64,000 bases of DNA from Syntrophus sp. (in: bacteria) (GTDB lineage: Bacteria; Desulfobacterota; Syntrophorhabdia; Syntrophorhabdales; Syntrophorhabdaceae). The notes under the pieces were generated by a model. It worked only from the letters and a program-made list of their open reading frames with translations, was not told the origin of the DNA and ran no database searches. This document shows positions 9,631 to 19,363 of this stretch, piece after piece. Positions within the stretch are counted from its first letter, which is position 1. Each line of letters opens with the position of its first letter. The stretch spans positions 1 to 64,000 of the forward strand of contig PNOF01000005.1 of the NCBI GenBank assembly GCA_013824645.1. Direction: 5' to 3'. The position numbers and the translations under genes were made by a program.

Positions 9631-10892
9631 GGACGGAGGTCCTTTTTTCCGAAAGAACGTCCTTTTCTGACCTTGTACCGGCGGTATGTATTATCTTCTA
9701 TCTCCCGGCGGATGACCTTCCTGAAAAGCTCAGCCATCTTGAGTTGATAACCGCTCTCTCCATAAAAGGTATCCCAGGCGTAGTAATACAACTCCTGAAG
9801 TTTTTCAGGCGTCATATGTTTTGGTTGGAATACCACCTTGTCTGCCGTGTAGTTAAGCCAGTTGTTGCTGAGGATCCTTCCTTCTTTCTCATACTGTTCT
9901 CTAATGGGAGAGTGAGGAAATGGCGTTAAAATGGTAAATTCCGCCATATCTAATTCAATCTCAAGGAGGAAATCGATGAGCCTCTTGATATATTCTTCAT
10001 CCTGATTGTCGGTGCCAAGCAGGATCGTTCCCTCAACGCTTATTCCGTGATCTTTGAGTCGTTTTACCCTGTCACGGATGAGATCAGACGTATCGATGAT
10101 GGCCTGATAGACATACCAGCAACCCGCGTCAGCAGCGAGTTTTATGATTTCATCATCATCAAGAATAGGGTGTGAGACCCACTTTTTTTTGAGGGGCTTC
10201 AGCGCCGTAAAGAGCTCCACGAGCCACTGACGGTCCTGAGCGAGGGAATTATCGACAATGAAGAGACGGTTGTTGGGGATCGATTCTATTTCAGCAACAA
10301 CCTTTTCGATCGGTCTCGGACGGAATTGTTTGCCGCCGAGAAAGGCCACGGAACAGGGAAAACAATTGAATTTACAGCCCCGTGAGGCGTGAACAAGATC
10401 GAACATCTGGACGCCGCGGTAGTTGTACAGATCACGCTGGAGGATCTCCCGCCTCGCCGTTCCTACCGTGTTGATGTCGGGAAGGGCCTTCATGTAATCG
10501 TAGACCTTTTTAAGAGACCCTTTTTTTAAATCACTGAGCACTTCCGCGAAGCGTCCTTCCACTTCGCCGAGGAAGACTGAATCTGCGTGTTCCATGACCT
10601 CCGAGGCATGGAGCATCGTTGCGATACCGCCGAAGATAACGGGTATTCCTGCTTCGCGATACTTCGCGGCAATTTCGAATGCTCTAGGCAACTGTGAGGT
10701 AAGCATCGTTGAGATGGCAACCAGATCCGTTTCTGTTGTTGTGTCGAGGAACTGGACATTCTCATCTACGAAAGAGAGGTCCACCTCGGGAGGAACCTCA
10801 GCGGCAAACACCACCGGTCCGTGAGGAGGTAGATGAAATTCTGTTTGTCGATCCAGTTTAGGCCACTTGGGGTAAATCAATGTCATTTTCAT
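9627..10892 (-). CDS. radical SAM protein with B12-binding-like N-terminus
   Basis: CxxxCxxC in SRGCKFNCFPCSVAFLGGKQFRPRP; VIFGGIATMLHASEVMEHADSVFLGEVEG. Confidence 0.87.
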   Translation of the reverse strand: MKMTLIYPKWPKLDRQTEFHLPPHGPVVFAAEVPPEVDLSFVDENVQFLDTTTETDLVAISTMLTSQLPRAFEIAAKYREAGIPVIFGGIATMLHASEVMEHADSVFLGEVEGRFAEVLSDLKKGSLKKVYDYMKALPDINTVGTARREILQRDLYNYRGVQMFDLVHASRGCKFNCFPCSVAFLGGKQFRPRPIEKVVAEIESIPNNRLFIVDNSLAQDRQWLVELFTALKPLKKKWVSHPILDDDEIIKLAADAGCWYVYQAIIDTSDLIRDRVKRLKDHGISVEGTILLGTDNQDEEYIKRLIDFLLEIELDMAEFTILTPFPHSPIREQYEKEGRILSNNWLNYTADKVVFQPKHMTPEKLQELYYYAWDTFYGESGYQLKMAELFRKVIRREIEDNTYRRYKVRKGRSFGKKDLRP

Positions 10893-10920
10893 AGGTTTTT
10901 TTTCTTCCTTATTCTTTTGA

Positions 10921-10946
10921 ATTTAAGCCGTTGCAACGGCTTAAAT
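10921..10946. repeat. perfect 26-bp palindrome ATTTAAGCCGTTGCAACGGCTTAAAT
   Basis: Direct reading: the two 13-nt halves are exact reverse complements. It covers the stop codon of the KS-like gene. Confidence 0.95.
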
Positions 10947-11660
10947 GGATTGGACCGCAATACATCGCTGCATAAGGTTTTGCAAATTCTGCACCTGTGC
11001 CCCTTTAAAAAAAATAGTGCCTTCGATATCCATGTCGAGGTCTCCATACGACAGGGTTTCATCTCCAGGCGTTTTTTCGAGGACAAAAAACACTGCACCG
11101 GGGGTTACTTCTACAGGGTATTGGAAAGACTCGGGACGCCCTGCATCACAGAAACCTGCAAGCATTATGGAGCATTCCTCTAAAATAAGGTTATTGAGGG
11201 CCATGCGCAGACCGGCAATACCCGAAAGCTCTGGTTCATTAATGACAAAGGCCGCTCCCGTAAGACCGAAATGGATAGCCACCTCTCCGAGAAACACATT
11301 TGGGAGGGTATAAGCAAAGAGATTGGGGCTCGCAAAAGCGCCGCCTTCCGGTACCACGGTCTCGTAATAATCTATATCCGTGGCAAGACAGCCGTAAACC
11401 GTGGAGGCAATGACACCTATAGGACGCTTCTCAACCCACTGGTCGAGATGAGCGTCCTTAAGCGCAAAACCAGTCGCTGCAAAACCGAGCTTTGAATAGC
11501 CGTCAAGTCTCCCGAAACGGGGCAGTCTTTCTCCGAAGATCATCCTGCTGGTAAGCTTCGGCAGTTTTCCGGCTTCTGCTGTAAGGGTTTTGTAATCCCG
11601 TCCGCAGCCCATGCTCATCGGGGTCACCCAGCCTATACCGGTGATGGAGGCAATCGTCAC
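10941..11660 (-). CDS. short KAS-like protein (chain-length-factor-like, lacks the C-terminal catalytic His region)
   Basis: 239 aa; MTIASITGIGWVTPMSMGCG N-terminus. The nucleophile region reads FVINEPELSGIAG (Cys position aligns with Glu). Ends before the His motifs. Confidence 0.78.
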   Translation of the reverse strand: MTIASITGIGWVTPMSMGCGRDYKTLTAEAGKLPKLTSRMIFGERLPRFGRLDGYSKLGFAATGFALKDAHLDQWVEKRPIGVIASTVYGCLATDIDYYETVVPEGGAFASPNLFAYTLPNVFLGEVAIHFGLTGAAFVINEPELSGIAGLRMALNNLILEECSIMLAGFCDAGRPESFQYPVEVTPGAVFFVLEKTPGDETLSYGDLDMDIEGTIFFKGAQVQNLQNLMQRCIAVQSI

Positions 11661-12811
11661 AGGTTTGTGCCCCTTTCGAGGAGAATAGCAGCGTTAATGC
11701 CTCCAAAACCCGAGTTGGTAGTCAAAAGATAATCGCCTTTCAGGTAAACCGGCTTCGAACTGATCATTCCTTCTGCCCCTTCTTCGGGGTTTTGAAAGCC
11801 AGCCGTTGGGGGAACAGTCTGTGCCGCAAGGGTCTCTGTGGCCAGGGCCACTTCGATGCCGCCACTGGCGCCGACAGTGTGTCCTGTTGCTCCTTTGACT
11901 GAGTAGACCGGCAGCTTTCTTCCACAGAAAACCTTGTTAAAAGCTGTCAGTTCCATAAGATCATTGTACATGGTACCCGTGCCATGGGCGCTTATGGCTG
12001 AAATATGCTCATGTTGCAGCCCTCCACGGACGAGGGCCATTTCTATGGCGGAGGCAAGACCAGAGCCATCCTGGGCCGGTGAGGTGATGTGGAAGGCATC
12101 GTTGGCAATACCCCAGCCCTTGATTGTAGCCATACATTTCCGACCTTCTTGTATTGCCCGCTCATCGCTCATTAAAAACAGCGCAGCAGCGCCATCACCG
12201 AGGGTCAGGCCGCTACGTTCCTTGTCAAAGGGCCTGCAGGGGACAGGGGAAACTATTTTCAGTGATGAGAAGCCGGAGAAAGTAAATTCGGTTACAATAT
12301 CGGCACAGCATACCAGCACGGCATCGGCCTGACCGGAGGCAATCATAGCGGACCCCTGGGCAATGGCGATGGTCGACGAGGCGCAGGAGGCGCTTACATT
12401 AATCCCCGCCTTTTTCAAACCTAACTTGCCTGACACCATCTCAGGCATTGATGAGGGCAGTACATCTCCGGCACGGGCGGCCTTTTTGCGCCGGATATTT
12501 TCCAGGTTGTCTATCCCCAGCTTTGTTGTTGCCGTAATAAGCGCTGTATCCTGCGGAATGTCTTTCAATCCTGCAAGGAGACGCCCGATGAGGTCATAAA
12601 TGATCGATCTATCTTGTATGGGGCGCAAATCATCAACGGTGGCTGCGATACGGCTGTCGTAGGTCCCAACGGGAAATCTCTTTATCGGTCCGATACCGGA
12701 GTCTCCCTTGATGAGCCTTTTCCAGGTATCCTGAAGAGTATTCCCCAGGGCAGTAACAACAGCGGTGTCTACGATACAGACTTTTTTTATTTCAGCTCTC
12801 CTGATTTCCAT
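11657..12811 (-). CDS. beta-ketoacyl-ACP synthase (KAS I/II type)
   Basis: SASCASSTIAIAQ, SAHGTGTMYND, VKGATGHTVGASGG. Confidence 0.92.
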   Translation of the reverse strand: MEIRRAEIKKVCIVDTAVVTALGNTLQDTWKRLIKGDSGIGPIKRFPVGTYDSRIAATVDDLRPIQDRSIIYDLIGRLLAGLKDIPQDTALITATTKLGIDNLENIRRKKAARAGDVLPSSMPEMVSGKLGLKKAGINVSASCASSTIAIAQGSAMIASGQADAVLVCCADIVTEFTFSGFSSLKIVSPVPCRPFDKERSGLTLGDGAAALFLMSDERAIQEGRKCMATIKGWGIANDAFHITSPAQDGSGLASAIEMALVRGGLQHEHISAISAHGTGTMYNDLMELTAFNKVFCGRKLPVYSVKGATGHTVGASGGIEVALATETLAAQTVPPTAGFQNPEEGAEGMISSKPVYLKGDYLLTTNSGFGGINAAILLERGTNL

Positions 12812-13257
12812 TTTTCACGAAATGCTTTAACAAAAGGCGGCGGGACAAGCATGAGGTTGTTTTTGTGGTCAAGCATTACCTGCACGGTATAGCCCGTCGT
12901 TGCGATCAAATTGTCGCTGTCACGGATGATGAACTCATTGTTGATACGAAGGGCATCGGACCAATGGAAAATGGCCTCTATGGTGAATCGCTCCATCAAT
13001 CTTAATGGACGGTGGTAATCGACGTGCATCTTTTTGATGGGCGCAGTGACATTATTTTCGTAATAATCGAGGTACCCGATGCCGTATTTTTCCCCGAGGG
13101 CAACCCTGGCGTCTTCAAAATAACTCGCGTAATGGCCATGCCAGACAATCCCTAAGAGGTCTGTCTCCTCAAACCTGACACGGCGGGCAACCTCTACCCT
13201 TAAGGGTGACGGGTCTTCCTTATTACTGATAAAATATGGTTTTTCCATTGTCCTCAA
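12787..13257 (-). CDS. acyl-CoA/ACP thioesterase (4HBT hot-dog)
   Basis: RVRFEETDLLGIVWHGHYASYFEDARVALGEKYG 4HBT signature. Confidence 0.87.
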   Translation of the reverse strand: MRTMEKPYFISNKEDPSPLRVEVARRVRFEETDLLGIVWHGHYASYFEDARVALGEKYGIGYLDYYENNVTAPIKKMHVDYHRPLRLMERFTIEAIFHWSDALRINNEFIIRDSDNLIATTGYTVQVMLDHKNNLMLVPPPFVKAFREKWKSGELK

Positions 13258-13279
13258 TCCTTTTCTATATTATTGGGGC

Positions 13280-13651
13280 TCATATCGCCTCCATGACAGT
13301 AAATGAAGCAGCGAGCCCTTCGGCAACGCTCAGCTTCACCTCTATGGCCGGTTTCCCTTTAACCTCATACTCCCTGCATTGAACAACGATTTCCCAATCC
13401 GGCTTAATCTCAATATGAAACTTTGCCTTTTCCAGAGAAAAAAGCTGGAATGGGCGGCCTTTCCACTCTTCGATGACCGTTATTGCCGTTAAGACCTGAA
13501 CAAAAGCCGGGAGAATGGGATACCCTGGAAAGTGTCCTGAAAAACCGATAAAATGGTCCGGAAAACAATGTCGTCTGGAAGCTTTATCGGGCCCAATCAT
13601 CTCTATCTGTCCCATTGCAGCTTCGATAATTTCTTTTTTCAGTCTGTTCAT
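13280..13651 (-). CDS. 3-hydroxyacyl-ACP dehydratase (FabZ-like hot-dog)
   Basis: FPDHFIGFSGHFPGYPILPAFVQVL. Confidence 0.82.
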   Translation of the reverse strand: MNRLKKEIIEAAMGQIEMIGPDKASRRHCFPDHFIGFSGHFPGYPILPAFVQVLTAITVIEEWKGRPFQLFSLEKAKFHIEIKPDWEIVVQCREYEVKGKPAIEVKLSVAEGLAASFTVMEAI

Positions 13652-13702
13652 ATCAATTTAACACAAACGCCGGACCTGTCCTCTACAGAGGGTTGTCCTG
13701 CG

Positions 13703-14509
13703 TCATACTGTTTCGACGGTATGCTTTTCAGGGATTGGGTATCCGATCAGATAAGTGATTCCGAATGAAGTACAGCCTAACGGTTGAATACCGCTCTCCC
13801 AATGGTATCCGTCCACCGCAATTTCCTCTGTCAATTCCCGCAACTCCTGAGGAGAATAGGTGCGCAAACAGGAGCTGATGGCATCGAAAGTGAAAGCAAA
13901 AGGGATCGCGGGGACCAGGTACGTCCAGAACAATCTCCACCAACGAAAAGGAGTAATGAAGGGGGTGGAAAAGATGACAAGAAGAGGGGAAAAACACATA
14001 AGCGCGATCATCAATGGGGTTCTCCTGCTGATCTCAAAAATGGCAATCCCCTGACTACTTCGCACCGCATCACGGAGTATAGATTTGGCCATAGGAGGCG
14101 AAAAGTGATGAAATGCCGAGAACAACGTCCGGAAGCCCGTCAGGTGTGTTGGGACATTCGTGGCGCTGACAGGTTCGGAACAAAAAAGTATCCTTCCGAA
14201 AAAAATGTTTCTCGATACCTCAAGGGCGGAGCCGTTAGGATAGAGGTCCGTTAAATAGACCATGGGCGCGCATTCTTTGAGGTCATCAAGCTCACGATAG
14301 AAGTTTACCCAGGGTCCGCCGCCGCCGGAGCAGAGATCAATAATCCTTTCAGATCGAAGCTCCTCTAAAACCTGTTTCAGGCGTGGGAAAATAGGCTGAT
14401 AAATATTCCAGAAGTGTTCGAACCATCGCAAATAGTCCGTGATGCCGTCACGTACATGATCCGGGCACCACTTTTGGTCCATTATCTCAATCAGATGCAA
14501 TCTGCGCAT
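13703..14509 (-). CDS. SAM-dependent methyltransferase-like protein
   Basis: IIDLCSGGGGPWVNFYREL motif I-like, TDLYPN, AFHHF. Confidence 0.68.
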   Translation of the reverse strand: MRRLHLIEIMDQKWCPDHVRDGITDYLRWFEHFWNIYQPIFPRLKQVLEELRSERIIDLCSGGGGPWVNFYRELDDLKECAPMVYLTDLYPNGSALEVSRNIFFGRILFCSEPVSATNVPTHLTGFRTLFSAFHHFSPPMAKSILRDAVRSSQGIAIFEISRRTPLMIALMCFSPLLVIFSTPFITPFRWWRLFWTYLVPAIPFAFTFDAISSCLRTYSPQELRELTEEIAVDGYHWESGIQPLGCTSFGITYLIGYPIPEKHTVETV

Positions 14510-16941
14510 TATTCCTCATCCCTCTTCCCATAGAGCGCCGGGATAACAAAAAGCGCCGAAGGGATAACCCCGCACAAACCGAGCATGACCGTTGTGCCTA
14601 TAGAACTCAGGGCCGGATGACGGGCAAGTATTAGCGCACCGAGGCCCACAAAGCTCGTGAGACCACCCAGGAGAATACCGAGATTTGCCGTGTGTTCGTA
14701 TCCCTCGGAGAGGTTGCAGACCATGAATATGCCCAGATCGACACCAAGACCGATAACAAGGATGGTGGCAACGATATTGAAAAGGTTGAACTCTACACCC
14801 AGGAGGCCCATGGCACCGAGCATAAAAATCAGCCCTGTTGCTACGGGCATAAGGGCAAGGATGGTCTTTTTGAGGTTTCTGAAAAGGATACTCACCGATA
14901 TGATAATTACCACGAGGGCGAAAATGATATAGCGGAAGAAATTATCGACGAGGGCTTTACTGATAATGCTTCTGAAACGACCCTGGGAAACAAGACGAAC
15001 TCCTTCGGGTCTGTTCTTATCTTTGTCGAAGAGACCCACAATCTCTTCTGTGTCAGGAGCGAGTGTCAGCGTAAGCACTTTATCTTTTTCCCTGAGGACC
15101 AAAGAGTTATACAGTTCGTCGAGGCCGATAGCAGTAAGATCGTTCGCTGCAAGAGGTCTAGGTTCTTTCTTAAGCATATCGAAGAAGGGCATAAAGGCGG
15201 TCGAGGAAAATCCCAGTTTACCCCCCTCATCGGCAAGGAGCCTATTTGCCAGTCTCTCATTTCCCTGCGCCCAGAACCCCTTCCATCGCTGTCTGTTTGA
15301 AGCCTCCGTCTTTTCCGAGGGAAAGATGGGCGCCAAACTGATAATCTTGTCGGCCGGCATCTTCTCCGAGAGATAGGCGAAGAGCCTGTCGTTGGTTTGA
15401 AGAGACGATTGGAGGTCTTTGCCTTCGGCGAAGAGGATGGCATTATCCTGGAAGTTTCCCCATGTCTTCGCAAAATACTGCTCGGTCTTCTTCATCTCTT
15501 CCGGGACCATATTGAGTATCCTCAGATCACCATTAAAGTGAAGACTCCCTGCCTGCCAGAGACAGAGGACGGAAATTCCGATCCAGCAAAAGACTACCCA
15601 TTTCCGGGGCAGGATAAACATTCCCCGTGGTTTGTTTCCGAAATAACGTTTTTCACCGGGCAGGCCCTGAAGCAGCTGGGGAAGAACAATAAGCGAGAAA
15701 ATCAGCGATACGGCGACACCAATCATACAAAAAATCGCCAGTTGGCGTTGGCCGGGCAGATTTGAAAGAAGCATTACGCTGAAGGTGATGATGGTAGTCA
15801 TGCCGCCAAAAAGTACTGGTCGGGCAACAGCGCCCACAATATTGCCCGCGCTACGCTCTTTGTTTGAGAGGGCGAAATAAACGAGGATAGGATAATCATC
15901 AGAAATACCCAGCAGGACTGATCCGAAAGCAATGGTCACAGCAGAAACGGAATCATAGATAAGGAGCGTGCCTGCCGTGGCAAGACAGAGTACCGATGAG
16001 GGAACGAGAAAAACGAGTATCCCTTTCCAGCTTCTCAGAAAGTACATGATTAACAGAAAGATGGCAACCGACGAAGACCCCAGGATGAGGACGAGGTCGC
16101 CCTTGATAGCTTCGGCGTTTGCCATCGTATAGGCGTAGGCGCTCAGAGTGGAAGCCTCGACATCAGCGGGAACAAACTTTTTAATGAGCTCCCGCAGTTG
16201 TCCCAGCATCTCCTTTGAACCCTTGGAGTCGGTAATCTTCACCGGTGTCCGGGCGATAACAAGGGTGTTCTTTCCGTCATCACTGATAAAGTGGTTATCA
16301 TGGAGCTGCATGCCGGGGATTATGTTGACATGCGACAGCTTTCCGAGAACAAAGCCTTTCAGGTCAAGGGGGTCAATCTGCACAAGAGGCTTAAGCATCA
16401 TGCCTTCTTGTGAGGTGAGTTGCGCGTGCGCTTTTTTGAGGCGATCCCGGACAATCTCAGGGGTAAGTATTTCTTCCATTGCCGATTGGTCTTTAATAGT
16501 AAATGTGTTTGGAAGGGCATTCATGAGCCATTGTGGAATGGCCTCGAGAGAAGAGCTTGCCGGTCCGGAAACAGCGCCGGTAAAATATGGCTGAGACATG
16601 GCCTGCGTCAATCTTTCTGCTGTATCGACGAGTGATTGTTTGCTTGTTGACTGCCCCGCTTTGAGGCTGATGAGGATCTTGTCGGCAAAGGGCGCTTTCT
16701 GGAGCAGAGCAAAGTCCCTGGCTGCTTCATTCTCACCGTCAGGCAAAAGTGGCGCGATGTCCTCGTTCATAGTGATGTTTCTGAGAATAAGCGCGGCAAT
16801 AACTATGACGGCAAAGGTCAAGACATAGAGCAATATTCTGCGGCGGGCAAAAAAATCATAGAGGACCTGAAAAAAGGAAAAAACCGATTTCACCTGCGCA
16901 TCACCGCTATTCCTCTCTTTATTTGTATCGTACTCTGTCAT
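14509..16941 (-). CDS. MMPL/RND-family lipid exporter
   Basis: 810 aa, two repeats of TM blocks (FGSVLLGISDDYPILVYFALS, VIGLGVDLGIFMVCNLSEG). Confidence 0.9.
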   Translation of the reverse strand: MTEYDTNKERNSGDAQVKSVFSFFQVLYDFFARRRILLYVLTFAVIVIAALILRNITMNEDIAPLLPDGENEAARDFALLQKAPFADKILISLKAGQSTSKQSLVDTAERLTQAMSQPYFTGAVSGPASSSLEAIPQWLMNALPNTFTIKDQSAMEEILTPEIVRDRLKKAHAQLTSQEGMMLKPLVQIDPLDLKGFVLGKLSHVNIIPGMQLHDNHFISDDGKNTLVIARTPVKITDSKGSKEMLGQLRELIKKFVPADVEASTLSAYAYTMANAEAIKGDLVLILGSSSVAIFLLIMYFLRSWKGILVFLVPSSVLCLATAGTLLIYDSVSAVTIAFGSVLLGISDDYPILVYFALSNKERSAGNIVGAVARPVLFGGMTTIITFSVMLLSNLPGQRQLAIFCMIGVAVSLIFSLIVLPQLLQGLPGEKRYFGNKPRGMFILPRKWVVFCWIGISVLCLWQAGSLHFNGDLRILNMVPEEMKKTEQYFAKTWGNFQDNAILFAEGKDLQSSLQTNDRLFAYLSEKMPADKIISLAPIFPSEKTEASNRQRWKGFWAQGNERLANRLLADEGGKLGFSSTAFMPFFDMLKKEPRPLAANDLTAIGLDELYNSLVLREKDKVLTLTLAPDTEEIVGLFDKDKNRPEGVRLVSQGRFRSIISKALVDNFFRYIIFALVVIIISVSILFRNLKKTILALMPVATGLIFMLGAMGLLGVEFNLFNIVATILVIGLGVDLGIFMVCNLSEGYEHTANLGILLGGLTSFVGLGALILARHPALSSIGTTVMLGLCGVIPSALFVIPALYGKRDEE

Positions 16942-16954
16942 AATTTGTTTTTAA

Positions 16955-17620
16955 TTATTCGAAAAGTTCTTTTTGCGGGGAATTATTTATGATCATATTG
17001 AGGAATCTGATATGAGTCGAGTCGCCGCCTTTTTCGATAATATCGACGGCACTGGTATAATGCGTGTCGGCCTCAAAGGATATAAGGATCTGGTCAATAT
17101 ATTTCTTCTCCTTTGATGATCTGGGCACAAGCTTCAACACTATGGGGTTTTCCTTTACAACGAAAATAACGTACCGTTGTTCTATCCACGCAAAATCTGC
17201 TTTTGTCCAGGCCATGAGCTGATCGACAATGAGCCGTATAACCGGATTCTGTTGCAGGTCGAAAGCTTCCGGAGGATTGTTTTTTCCCTTCCATTGTTTC
17301 GCAAATTTGCCATTGACGAGAAAACCGGACGGATCGGGGCTGATAAATTCCCAGCGCAGCTTGTCCGGTTTTTCGTAATAAAAGCGCCCACTGGAAACGA
17401 CAGGTTCTTTGAGCATCGCAAGCCGTCTTTCCTGGCGGAACTCGCTTGCAACAGCGTTTATTATGGAAACTGTTTTTTCAATACGCGCAAAGGCACCAGC
17501 CTTGCCCTTTAGCGGCTCTTTTGGCGGCGGCTGCAATGCCTGTTGCTCCTGAGCACAAACCATAGACGAAGCTGATATAATAAAACAGAAGACAACAAAT
17601 ATTATGACGATTTTTTTCAT
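16955..17620 (-). CDS. LolA-like outer-membrane lipoprotein carrier
   Basis: Signal peptide; ASEFRQERRLAMLKEPVVSSGRFYYEKPDKLRWEFISPDPSGFLVNG. Confidence 0.85.
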   Translation of the reverse strand: MKKIVIIFVVFCFIISASSMVCAQEQQALQPPPKEPLKGKAGAFARIEKTVSIINAVASEFRQERRLAMLKEPVVSSGRFYYEKPDKLRWEFISPDPSGFLVNGKFAKQWKGKNNPPEAFDLQQNPVIRLIVDQLMAWTKADFAWIEQRYVIFVVKENPIVLKLVPRSSKEKKYIDQILISFEADTHYTSAVDIIEKGGDSTHIRFLNMIINNSPQKELFE

Positions 17621-17689
17621 ATATTTTTTACCCTGCCCGTTATCCTCTATATTCCGTACCCAATATGTTCATCCTATACATGCTAAATC

Positions 17690-17806
17690 GCATTCAGAAA
17701 TAGAATGAAGATGACGAGGAGGAGGAAACCGGAGCGTACATTATAGTACGTGAGGATTTCCAACGACGAGAAAGCTTTATTGTATGAATGAAGGCGATTT
17801 GGCATC
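17690..17806. repeat. dispersed palindromic intergenic element, copy 1
   Basis: CGGAGCGTACATTATAGTACGTGAGGAT core; abuts the stop of the dehydratase gene; related to copies at 25413 and 33262. Confidence 0.65.
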
Positions 17807-18260
17807 ACGGTATCCACAGCGTCAGGCCTCCTGATGCAATAACCTCATCACCTCGTGTTACAGTCCCTTCCGCTACGGCAAAACCACCCACCTCGCTGAT
17901 TGTTGAAACGTTGATTCTCAAGAGGTCTCCCAGAAAGGCTTCTCCCTTACATTCCATACGTTTCACAATAACGAGAAACCCTTTTTTGACCGGCTCTTTG
18001 TGAAGCAAATCGTGATAGCCTTTGAATGCTGCATATGCCTGAGCGATGAGCTCCATATAGGCTATGCAGTCAAGGGCTCCGTCTTCATCGATGAGAAGAT
18101 TCCCGGAACGTATAAGGGCCTCCACGACACCCGATTCGTCTCTATATTCAACAAGACGATCTATCATACAAATGGGTCGCCGATGAGGGACGAGCAACTC
18201 CGCCTCAAATGGGAGAGACAGATCATGTTTTATTCGCTGATCATTCATTGCGTTGTGCAA
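17805..18260 (-). CDS. FabA/FabZ-like dehydratase (ApeP-like)
   Basis: ELLVPHRRPICMIDRLVEYRDESGVVEALI...CIAYMELIAQAYAAFKGY. Confidence 0.72.
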   Translation of the reverse strand: MHNAMNDQRIKHDLSLPFEAELLVPHRRPICMIDRLVEYRDESGVVEALIRSGNLLIDEDGALDCIAYMELIAQAYAAFKGYHDLLHKEPVKKGFLVIVKRMECKGEAFLGDLLRINVSTISEVGGFAVAEGTVTRGDEVIASGGLTLWIP

Positions 18261-18324
18261 TTAACAACTGAAAGAGTATTCGCTTTTTTTCTTTGTATCC
18301 TGTAGTGTGACGGCCATTACTTTT

Positions 18325-19107
18325 TTACTTTTTCAGGTTTTCCCTCATTTCTTGAAGGTTTTCCGTCATCAGGTTTTTTACATGTTTACGCAAATCACCA
18401 TGGGCCGTCTCGCCAGTAAATTCCTTTGGGGAAACCTGATGCAACGCCCGAAGGCATATTGTGGCAGGTAGGAACCACCAGCGGTTTGGCGGCAGGAGCA
18501 CTTCGGTGCCGGTAATACACAGGGGCTGTATGGGAACACCTGTTTCAACAGCAAGTTTGAAAGGCCCTGAATAAAATCGCTGAATCTGACCATCTTTGCT
18601 GCGATGTCCTTCCGGGAAGAAGAGAAGCGACCCACCTTTTGAGAGTACCCTGTTGCCCGCTTTGAATGCCCCGTCCCATCCTATTGTCTCCAGATCAAGA
18701 TAGTTGGCAAGGCGCATAAAGGGGGCATACCAGGGCATCTTAAAAGGCCACGAGCGGATCGTGAAAGCGATATTGCTGACAGGCAACAGGGCCATGCAGT
18801 AAGTATCAAAAAAAGAAAGGTGATTGATCACCATAATACATGGCGCACTGATCTTCCTGTCTCTAAAACCCTCTCTTTTAAACCTGACAAAAGGCGCCAT
18901 AAGGAAGAGCCATCCCCTGCCGTAAATCCAGACAAAATGGCGCATAATCCTGTCGCCTTCCCATCCGGTAAACGCCTTACAGAGCACAAAACCAAAAGGG
19001 AATATTATAATCCCCAAAACGGTCCATACTATGATTGCCGGGTATGCGACGATGTTCATCACAACAGTCGCAGCCAGATATATTACCTTAGGACAAATTG
19101 TGGACAC
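18325..19107 (-). CDS. 1-acyl-sn-glycerol-3-phosphate acyltransferase-like (PlsC family)
   Basis: NHLSFFDTYCM and FPEGHRSKDGQI motifs. The longer ORF (to 19266) would overlap the ACP; a GTG start at 19107 is more plausible. Confidence 0.87.
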   Translation of the reverse strand: MSTICPKVIYLAATVVMNIVAYPAIIVWTVLGIIIFPFGFVLCKAFTGWEGDRIMRHFVWIYGRGWLFLMAPFVRFKREGFRDRKISAPCIMVINHLSFFDTYCMALLPVSNIAFTIRSWPFKMPWYAPFMRLANYLDLETIGWDGAFKAGNRVLSKGGSLLFFPEGHRSKDGQIQRFYSGPFKLAVETGVPIQPLCITGTEVLLPPNRWWFLPATICLRALHQVSPKEFTGETAHGDLRKHVKNLMTENLQEMRENLKK

Positions 19108-19108
19108 T

Positions 19109-19363
19109 CTACTCCATTTCCTGTTTCTTATGAATGACGAAGTTGTGAATATCGCCGAGAGTATGAATTTCCCGTATCGCTTCTTCTTCGCGAATTTTGA
19201 AGCTGAAAGCCTTTTCGAGAACGATGACCATATCAACCCGATCAAGGCTATCGAGACCGAGATCATCTTTCAGGACAGCCCCGGGGACCATATCGTCGAT
19301 ATTCAACTCAAACTCATTGGCCAGAGTGGTGTTAATCAGGTCGATGATTTCCTGATCATTCAT
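19109..19363 (-). CDS. acyl carrier protein
   Basis: 84 aa, DDLGLDSLDRVDMVIVLE. Confidence 0.95.
   Translation of the reverse strand: MNDQEIIDLINTTLANEFELNIDDMVPGAVLKDDLGLDSLDRVDMVIVLEKAFSFKIREEEAIREIHTLGDIHNFVIHKKQEME

Noticed and set aside
10921-10946. Intrinsic terminator
   Set aside because: No U-tract follows the palindrome on the transcribed (minus) strand.
14692-15300. 202-aa plus-strand ORF
   Set aside because: Antisense shadow of the MMPL exporter; no recognisable protein features.
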